Shown here: positions 50,251 through 59,900 of the stretch, in pieces
How positions within the stretch are numbered: the first letter of the stretch is position 1
Layout of the letters: every line of letters begins with the position of its first letter
Assembly: GCA_030770545.1 (NCBI GenBank)
Contig: JAUCMP010000028.1
Span: forward strand, 15,317,001 to 15,381,000
DNA: 64,000 nucleotides
Origin: Macropodus opercularis
Taxonomy: Eukaryota; Chordata; Actinopteri; Anabantiformes; Osphronemidae
Direction of reading: 5' to 3'
Translations under genes and position numbers: made by a program
Notes under the pieces: model-generated
What the model was told of the DNA's origin: nothing
Seen by the model: only the letters and a program-made list of their open reading frames with translations
The model's database searches: none

Positions 50251-52016
50251 GTCTATGTTGTGTAAAATGTAAATGTATAATGTCCACAAATAATAAAATA
50301 ATAGAAACTATCAATCAATGGAATTACCAGAATGTTATCTATACAGTAGGCGTGTTATTTTATTTCATAACTACAACATTGTTTTAAGATATCCTTTAGT
50401 AGAAACACATTTTTCTCCAGTTGTAGACTCTCCTATGGAGCAAAGTGGATTGATTTGTCGTCTAATGTTGCCATTAAACCATTAGCTTAAAGTTTAAAAC
50501 AAACAAACGTTAGGAATTAATACATTTAATGGCCAAGTTCTGCCCGTTTGACCACCAACGACTAAGTGGTAGAAGAAAGTAAGTGACACACATAATAATA
50601 CACATAATTAAACATAAACAACGTTTAGCTTCCGGGTCATGGAACTGTTCATACAGTTACATTTCTAAGTTTCTTTAAATCAGTTTGCCTGTGCATGCCC
50701 ACGGGTTGTTAAAGCCTTTATGTCGGTTGATCTCCAGTCCAAATATTCTCAAAATGTCTTTACTTGCTCATTTCCTATAAATTAAACAACAGTGAGTCTT
50801 ATGAATTGAAGTCATTTGTCAAGCGTTGCCATGTCATTGAGACATTTACCTCTTAAGTCAGTGAGCAGAGCATCTTGGTTAAGTTCCTGGTGTAGGTACA
50901 ATCCCCCATAGAAATGAATGAAATAAAAATAATTCCTAAATAAATAATCTCCTCACAGATTCAGTTCACCGTAGATCTGTTGTTCTCCACTGTACTGACA
51001 GTTACAGACAATATAATTAAATGTTATTCAATCAAATCAAAACATTGTGTGAGTGAAAGCTATTGAGAGGAAATTGAATGAGTCACCCCATTTGCTGCCC
51101 GCATGCCACAGTGATGTTAATATATTCCAAATGCATTTCTCTCTTTCGGTTTCTCGCAGCTCACATGTGACTGTACATAACCAGTCAATGTGCCGCAGGC
51201 CTGCAGAGGAAAGTCTTTCTGTGCTGAGTGATGCTTTTCATTAAACTGCACAGGAACACTGTCGCCTGTCTGTCGGGCCAGTCTGTATCCAGCTCATTAA
51301 TAACCATTTCAACCACGGCAGCATGTTGCTATTTGGTCATGTTAGGCAGCACATTTTTTAGCTGCTGTTGCTCACATGGTGACAGTAGATTCAAAAACAA
51401 AAACACCGTCATCATGTCATCATGTGCTAAACACGCGCAGGCGTCGAATGTGTGATGACCTGTAATATGAACTGTTAACAAAGCAGGTTGTGATGTCAAA
51501 ACTAATTTGCATCTGCATCAAGAAAACAATATTTAACGTTAAACATATTTGCATAGATTCTGCTTCTTTCAATGAAGAAAAATATGGATTGTTTGTCATT
51601 GTAAAATAATAGAAGACTGAATTATAATCAAATGATTTGAAGTGTCTTTTTACGATGATCTAAGGCCAATTTATCTTGCTAGCAATAGCTCTACAGTGGC
51701 AGAAGATGGAGTCAGCTAATTTGTAAAACCAGACTCAGGGCGGCTACAGCAGCAAACCCACAGATGTGTGGTTTTATTACAAATAAAGTGAACTCTTCAT
51801 TCAGGCAGCTGTGCAGACCAGGAATGTCACGGACAAGTATTTTGACCCAGATCCCAAACAGACTCATGAAGTAAGTGACAATATAACTTTGTCTCTGTTC
51901 TCTCCTAGTTGTGTTTCTCTCTTTCTGTCTCTCTATTCTCATCTCCAGGCATCGTCAGACTCAGAGCCGTGTTTCTCAGTGTTCAGCTGCTGGTCCAACC
52001 TTCCTGCCTGAGTCTG

Positions 52017-52060
52017 TTGCTGCTTGTTGTTGTTGTTGTTGTTTTAGTTGTTGTGTTGTT
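52017..52060. repeat. (GTT)n-rich simple repeat
   Basis: TGTTGTTGTTGTTGTTG with interruptions, directly before a LINE-like 3' tail. Confidence 0.8.
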
Positions 52061-52226
52061 TTCTCTTTTCTCCATCCCTTCACCCCAACCGGTCAAGGCA
52101 GATGTTCTCCCACACTGATCCTGGGTCTGCTAGTTGTGTCAGGTCTTAAACCTCACTTGTAAAGTGCCTTGAGATGACTGCTGTTGTGAATTGGTTATAG
52201 AAATCAAACTGAATTGAATTGAATAA
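52060..52226 (+). mobile_element. LINE-like 3' tail fragment
   Basis: GTAAAGTGCCTTGAGATGAC, TGTTGTGAATTGG and the terminal AACTGAATTGAATTGAAT form the typical 3' end of a retroposon family frequent in fish genomes. No coding part remains. Confidence 0.55.
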
Positions 52227-53052
52227 CGTATAGGTCATGTTCATTCACTACGCTTGCAGCCGTTATCCAAACTGCTTGTCCTGCTAAAGATGGGGGGGGG
52301 GTTGCTAAAGCCCATCTCAGCTGTCACTGGGCAGGACGTGGGGTTCACCCCCGATAACACCACACCAAGAGAGACCCAGGTATTCAGACTCCCACCTACT
52401 GAGCAATTAAGCTGACTGCATGACTTGTGAGAAGGCATGAGAAGCGGGATGTGAGCAGCAGAGGGAACACGTGCATGAGGAGAACAAGCGAACTCCACAC
52501 AGGAAGGCACGTGGCCGGGCCAGGACTCAAGCCCAACACGCTGCCTTCATTAAATATGTAAATATAGAAATGTGTACAGTATATCTGAGCTTTCCAACAG
52601 AAACGGACAGAGCTACAGTACGTGATCCAAACCCAGGTCGTCTGGTTCAGTCATATTACGATTAGTGAGTAAAGTGAGTAAAGTGTGAGAATGTGAAAAC
52701 GACAGGACAGGATCCTCTGGGTGACATCAGGACGCATCACTTTATTTGACTTTAAGAACATACATCTCCTTCCAAACAATCTTTGGCTGTGCACACGCCA
52801 CAGGCTACAACATGTAAGCGTTACACAGATGCTCTCACTGCCGCATAGGACAGAACCTGCGAAGCAGTGATCCATTAGAATGTGCTTGGATTGGCCCAGT
52901 ACCGATTACACCATTACACTGCATCAAGAGAAAGTCACTGCCATCTGCTGGGGGAAAGGTGGTTTTACATTATAGCTCTAATAGTTCTGGGACATTTAGT
53001 CAAGCTGAACCAACACATTGAACTCAATCTATAATCCGAAGTACACAGTTGG

Positions 53053-53058
53053 TTTATT
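53053..53058 (-). terminator. Candidate poly(A) signal for anks6
   Basis: AATAAA on the minus strand (TTTATT on plus), about 0.6-0.7 kb past the anks6 stop codon. Confidence 0.3.
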
Positions 53059-53744
53059 TATGTTACGCTGACAGTTATAGGACATGAGCAGATTTAACTT
53101 CCACCCTAAACGCTGCTCCAGGACAAGAACAGAACAAGCTCAGTGGAAACTATTGTTCAATTTGTACTGCTCATAAAATGCTCCTAACATGTATTTCACG
53201 TGTTCTCAGCTACAGACCAGTAACATATTGTATCATCATAATTATTCATTTATAACAGGACAGTTCTGAATAACAACTGAGAATCATCAGTTTTCCCAGT
53301 GGTCCAAATATTCAACATATAAAACAAACGGCTTCATCACTAGAACAACTTGAGTTTCCTGCCTCATCACAACCCTCAATCACATTAATACTGGATAAAA
53401 TCCCTTTTAATTTACGGTCACTTTTACAACAACACAAGCTGGATCTCCCACATTACATCAGATAAAGACGTCCCTCTCCCTCTGCCATGTTTTTGTCCTC
53501 CCTGTCACTTAATTCTCCAACATCAGAGGTGGCATAAGGGTCCATAAGAGAACTATGTCGTAGCAGGTTGGTCCTGGAGGGTCAGAAATCCTGGGCCTAG
53601 TAGACGCCAGCGTTCAACCCTAAAGAACCTTCGCTTCACATTCTTCTGGCTGTCCAGGGCTCGGGTTACCTCTTGTTGGAGGAGCGAACCTGGTGTCTCA
53701 TCCAACCTGTTGGAGCTGATGAAGAAAGGCACAGAGAGACGTGA

Positions 53745-53900
53745 TCATGTTGTCCTTGCTTCAGCCCCAGACGTTGTTTCTAGTTTGATCATTGGACACT
53801 CACAGCGGGCTTCACCTGCTTGTCTTGGGTTACTGGCGCTGCTGCCAAAGGAAGACTGGAAGTTGTGGATGGTCTCTTGAAGGATCTGCCTTTCTCTGCC
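53745..53900 (-). CDS. anks6: anks6 coding exon 17 (C-terminus, end uncertain)
   Basis: It encodes GRERQILQETIHNFQSSFGS, SASNPRQAGEARCEC and reads on to TGA at 53747-53745. An alternative is a donor CAG|GTGAAG at 53816, spliced to an acceptor at 53716 and ending at TAA 53668-53666, which would change the last residues. Human ends SSASNTRAPGNSPCA, which does not settle the matter. Confidence 0.75.
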   Translation of the reverse strand, partial: GRERQILQETIHNFQSSFGSSASNPRQAGEARCECPMIKLETTSGAEARTT

Positions 53901-56900
53901 CTGATGACAGACGACAAATGTCATGTGTTCAGGACCATTGTTTTCAACTGTCCATTTTATCTTGTACTACGGTACCTTTCCAGCATTGAGCTCTGATATG
54001 GCAGCCAGAATCTGTTGTCTGGGTCCATCTGTTTTAATGCCCAGCTCCTTCAGATCTCCATCTGTCAAAGTCAAGAATGCCTCCATGTCCACCTACAAGT
54101 AAAGGAGAACTTTCTAAACATATGTAATAAACTAAACCTCTATTTAGATTTTCGCTATATAACAGACTTCATAGACTTTGGCAAACGTACCTCCTGTTCC
54201 TCAAATATGGGCTGGTATTTCTCCAGGGACAGTTTCCTCAATATACTAGACAGCTCATCTGAGAAGAACACAATATATGAATTAACATATATATAGTAGT
54301 ATATATACACACACATACTGTGAATCAAATGTAAATATACATAAAATATCACAATTGCATGATGTCTGCTAACAATTAATGGAACAATTGGATAAAACAG
54401 TTGATGGCAGTACTGTGCAAAGGTTTTAGGCAGGTGTGGAAAAAATGCAGTTTGTTCACACCTGCCTAAAACGTTTGCACAGCACTGTATTTTAGTATGT
54501 CATTGAAAAATACATAAGGTTTTAAAGTAACAGTAGTAAAGTTCAGAGTTTTGTTTTACAGTCTGCCCAACATTTTAGCACCTTTAGTGTGGTGGTGGTT
54601 TGTTACCTTCATCAGTGATGGTTCCACTACTGGAGCCACCACTGCTCTTAGAGCGAGGATGTGAAGAGGCTGATGATAAGGAGTCTACAGGACCAGTAGG
54701 AGCTTTCGGGGTTGGGGATGGAGATGGGGTCAGAGTGGGCGACGTGCTCTTAGAGGTGGAGGAATTTCCTGACTGAGGTCTCTTCTTCAGCTCCATCTTC
54801 TGCAAAGGAATGAGTATGAATAGTAGCCCAGCTTGACGGAACTGCTTTGCGATGGAAGGAAGCAGAACTGACCCTTCTTGTATGGAGGTCAGGCAGGCTG
54901 ATATCGGGTTGCGGCAGGCTGGATGCTGAGGCTGGCAGCGGCAGCTGGCTGTGCTGTTTCTCTGGAGCTTGGACCTTCACATCCATCAGGCCTGCTGCTC
55001 TCTTCCTTTGAGCTGCTATCTGGGAAAGAACACTGTCTGCACTGCCCCCTGATGGAGAAAAGACGAAAGAGCGCTGTGAGCGCTGTACCGCAACTAATGT
55101 GTGTGCAGTACTCTTTGCGTCATTGTTGTGCAGAGGTTGTAAGCCTGTGTGAACCTGAACGGTTATGAGAGTCCCGGTTGAGTCCTGCTACGCCATTGGA
55201 GCCACCAGAAGAGTGAGGCGAGTGGTAGTGCCCAGAGTTAGAAGGGGAGGAAGAGGAGGGCCCCTTAGGAATACTGGGAAACTTAATGGACCTGCTAACC
55301 ACACGACTGACTGATGTCTGTTAATGAGAGGAGAGAGGAGACAAGGAGACAGAGCGTCATGGGCAGCTCAGTACATCCTCCTGAACGTTCTCGGCTGTAC
55401 CTCTCACCCTTTGGCACTTACAATATCCGAGTTGCCGCTGCTGTTCAGCTTCCTTTGGGGAGGCATGGGCAGGCGGGCGACTTCGCTCTTCCCCTCAGCG
55501 AGAAGGCGCGAACGGTCGGAGTTCCACTGTTCAAAGTTAGATGGAGGCAGGAATGGCGGGATCACAGCTTTCAACTTGTCATTGGGCAACCGGGTCAGCG
55601 GTGCGCCACTTCTTAGCTGGAAGAGACGGAACGATCAACAGAACCCAACACAAACAATATAACAAAGTAAAGTAAATCTTAAATCTTCAAACACACAACC
55701 AAACCCCAACACTGACCCAGTCTGAAATAAGATAAGATAATCCTTTACGTTGGGGAAATTCAATGAAATGTAAAATTAAAGACACTGATTCTTACCATTG
55801 TAGTAATTAAGAAGTCGTCCTTTTCTGGCGATGTCCTGCAAACACCTGTCAAAAGGAAAATGCACATCTACATTTCCCTTCCTACTGTAAGTACTGTAAC
55901 ATATGTAAAACACATACAAATGCAAAACAACATTTGCATTAAATGTCTTACTTCGTGTATTACGCACCGCAGGCACTTCTGCTACAGAAATGACAACAGA
56001 GTCATCTCATCGCTGTGACTCACCAGGCTCTTTGCTCTTCACAGCCCAGGCCGTACTGACATCATTCCCTCCCAGGCCACAAGCTGGCGTCGAGGACCCA
56101 TTAGAAACTGCGACGGGCTTCATGCCGGCCTTCATTGTGGCGTCCAGTGACGTTTCAGGCTCGTCTGGAAACGGAGCCAGGCGATTGGACGAGAGGCCGT
56201 GCCGCAGGGTGTGAGTCAGCTTGAGCCGCCGGAACCGATTTGACATGCGATTCCACCAAGACTGGAAAAGGGTGGAGTCGCATTTGTATCATGGAATACA
56301 CAGTGTGTTGACATCGTTTAGTTCTGATCATTACGGTACCTTCAGGCCTCCCTTTTCATCAGGTGGCACAGGGACGTTGTTGAGGGACTGCCGACTTTTG
56401 GAGCGGCTCATAAAGGCTTTGCCAGGATGTTTAGATTTGTCTTTATCAACTTGCATACACACGGACGCTAACAAACGCACCAGCTCAGTGTCTGAGAAAA
56501 TACAATTTGGACAGAGAAAAGGAATAAATATACTAATATAGAAGCGTTGACTGAAAGAATCGGGCTCTGGATGTGGATGTTGGCAGATGCAGCGGCAGGT
56601 ACCTGGGTCATTCAGAAGCATAACTAAATCAAAGGCTGTGTATCCGTTTTTAGCACGGAGGTTAACGTCAGCTCCTTGACCCAACAGATACTTGACAATG
56701 TCTTTATTACTGGAGGAAGAAGGGGAACAGCAAAGAGACACAGTCTGCATGAAGGACAGCACATCAAGTTATTTCACTACCCTATAACTTTTTACTGATG
56801 CAATTTTCAAACTGCCATTGCTGAGCAGCAGCTCCTTCTTACCCATGATAGGTGGCCTGCATTAGCGCCGTCCAGCCATGGACACCGTCTTGTTTGTCTA

Positions 56901-59900
56901 TGTCGCCGTTCTTCTCCACCATCAGCTGCACCACTTCCAACTGACCACTCACTGCAGCCATCATCAGAGGCGACGCTCCCTCCTGATTTAATGAATTCAC
57001 CTGAGCAGGATCTTCCTCCAAGATCTCTTTAACTAGCTGGGAATTTCCTGCGCCAGGAGAAAACGCATACAAATCTGTGGATCATTTGCTCTTTTGCCTT
57101 TTCCTTCACGTCCTGGGTCATTATTTGCTATTTCATCTTAACATACCAAACTTGAGGGCACTGAACACATCTGGTCTCCTTCTCTCATCATCTGTGAAGA
57201 AATGAGAACACTGTCAGTGTGCTGCTGCAAATTAAAACCTTCAGAAGAACTACACTGTGTCCACAATTATTAGGATTCATTTTGTGTGCAATGCTCTTAG
57301 TCAATGCAAAATGTTAACAAACCCTCAAACCTGAACTTTTAAGTATTAAAAGTGATGTTTTGGCTTTAAGAGAATAACTACATGTTCACCATTATTAGGC
57401 AACTATTAGCGTGCAGAATTATTATGCAACTAAATGATAACATTCTTCTCGATAACAGGCACAAGCCTGTTCACGGAGTCAGTGAGTTTCTTGATCCGGT
57501 CAGAATCAGCTTTTTGTGCAGCCGTGACCACAGCCTCCCAGACACTGTTCAGGGAGGTGGACTGTTTACCTTCACTGTAGATTTCCTGCTTAAGAAGGGC
57601 CCAAAAGTTCTCAGTAGGGTTTGAGTCAGGTGAAGAAGGGGGCATGTCATTCGTTTTTCATCCTTAAGGCCTTTACTGGTCAGCTACGCACTGGAGAACT
57701 GTGATGCATGTGATGGAGCGTTGTCTTGCATAAAAATCAAAGTCTTCTTGAAAGATGCAGACTTTTCCTGCACCACAACGTTTCAACGCATGTGTCTTGT
57801 TCGAGGTGGTCGGTTTCAGCCTTTCTTACCTTGGCCACGTCTCTGAGAACTGAACACCTCGTACTTCTTGACACTCCAGGTTGCAGTTGTGGAATAGGGC
57901 AGCACTGGAGGATGATGGGCTCCTGGTAGCTTCATGTTTGATTCTTCTCAAATCTTTGGTGGTTAATTTGCATATTTTCTTCTTGACACGCTGTTGAATA
58001 TTTGCTACAAAAAGGTTCTGTGATCGCCAGCCCCAATATCTTAGATATGTCAAGAGTGCTGCATCCCTGTGAACGACTTTTTTCAATTTTTGACTTTTCG
58101 AGGTCAGTTAAGTCTCTTTTTTGGCCCATTTTTCCTGAGGAGAAGATTCTGCCTAATAATTATGCACACATATAGGGTGTTGATCTCCTTAGGCCACACC
58201 CCTCGTCCCTCGTTACACAAATACACATCACCTGATATGTATTTAATCCAATAAGCATTGAAGTTTATACAGCTTGGAGTTGGAAATTATGGATAAAATG
58301 ATGATATGGTCAAAATAATCACTTGCCTAATAATTGTGGACATACTGTATGATTTTCATTTTGCTCAGTCACTTACACGTGTCTAAATGCATCTGTCTGC
58401 ATTTTACCACTATTCACACTAATTCCCTCAGAGCTTCAAGAGTGTGATGCTTTGATCATCTGCTAACATTCATTTTTACTAAAGTTCTCAAACTAGCTCA
58501 TGTCTCCCATAGCCAGCACCTACATGATGCTACACATCCGATCCTTTGGGAGGGAATACGTTTAGTTTGTACTGTTCTGTTTTTTCTTCAGTTTCACTTG
58601 ACAATTTTTAACTTTTTTGCCTGTTTGTGAATATTGTGTCTGTATTGTTTATGGTATAGTGTATATAGTTTTTTATTCTTGTGACTATTTCCGTATTTGT
58701 GAACATCTTGCCTGATTTTGCTCTTATACCTACGAATTCTTCCCCTTAGTTCTTAGGTTTCTTTTGAAAAAGACACAGTGATCTTAATGGGTCTAGCAAA
58801 ACACAAAACGTAACAACTAAAACTATAGAAGAGACACGATCAGGCTCTGGTGGTTACAGATTTCTGTTCTACACTACTGACATAAAAACCTAACCTCTAT
58901 AAAAAGAGCTATTAAACATCAAAGAGCCTGAAAGCTACAGTAACACTGTTAGTTCCACTATCACATCAGTGTCGAATGCAAACACAGAGATCAGCTGTCA
59001 GCCCTGCAAACGATAAGAAACTGAGATGCTTCCTTTTCACTCAACAAACCCCACATTCCAAAAAATCTGCAGAGTCTTGAACATAATTAAATGTTGACTT
59101 GCGGGGGAGATGCTGGCAGCCTGGAAGGAACCCAGTAACAACTGAGACACTGCTGAGCTACTACACAACCTGCCTCCTCATTTTTACCACTGCATTATAG
59201 CTCATCATCATATATATTACAACAATAGATGCTACATATCAGCGTAAGCCGTTGTTGCTTTTGTCTCCCATACTGCATACTCACTGTAAATAGCAACAGT
59301 TATTGAAGAAAACGCATTACAAGCAGATTGGTCAGATAATTTCAAACCAATGAACCACATGAAAAACTTTTAAAAGCCTATAAACAGGACTTAAAGTTGG
59401 AGGGCGGGTGGTGACTAGGCAGCCGTACCTGTCTGTGGCCGGACAGTGGTGATGGAATCCAGATAGGCCTTGATGTCTCTCTGTTTCAGCTGCATGGCGA
59501 GTTCAAAAGCCGTCTTTGACAGAACATTGACTCGGTCTGGGTCAGCGCCGTGCTCCACCAACTGCTGAGCCACGACCACCTTTCAAAACACACACACCTT
59601 TATTCCGTTTGCCTTTTAGCTCTAATCAATCAGTAACTGCGTCATAAATAAACTCATCGTATATGCGCAATCAAACGGGCATCATTTATTCACCTTTCCA
59701 CTGAGAGTGGCTGCCATTAGTGGGCCCCAGCCAGTGGTCTTCTGGGAAAAGTTGACATCAGAGCCCCACTCCAGCAACAGACGGACCGTGGCCTCGTGCG
59801 CATGCTGAGATGCCACCATCAGAGCTGTGATGTCCATGAACTCTCTGCCACCTCCTCCTCCTAGACAGCCCTCATCGCCTCCAAAACCAGCCGCGCTGTG

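Larger units (their letters stand above)
46000..53600. other. Intergenic region between ahrr and anks6
   Basis: Apart from the CpG-rich promoter block, a Tc1-like remnant and a LINE-like tail, I see no exon pairs, RNA genes or conserved protein in this 7.6-kb stretch. Small ORFs on both strands have no recognisable family. Confidence 0.7.

Noticed and set aside
57253..58347. Functional transposase gene
   Set aside because: Frames are broken, the first catalytic Asp region is missing and the coding length is about two thirds of an intact copy.
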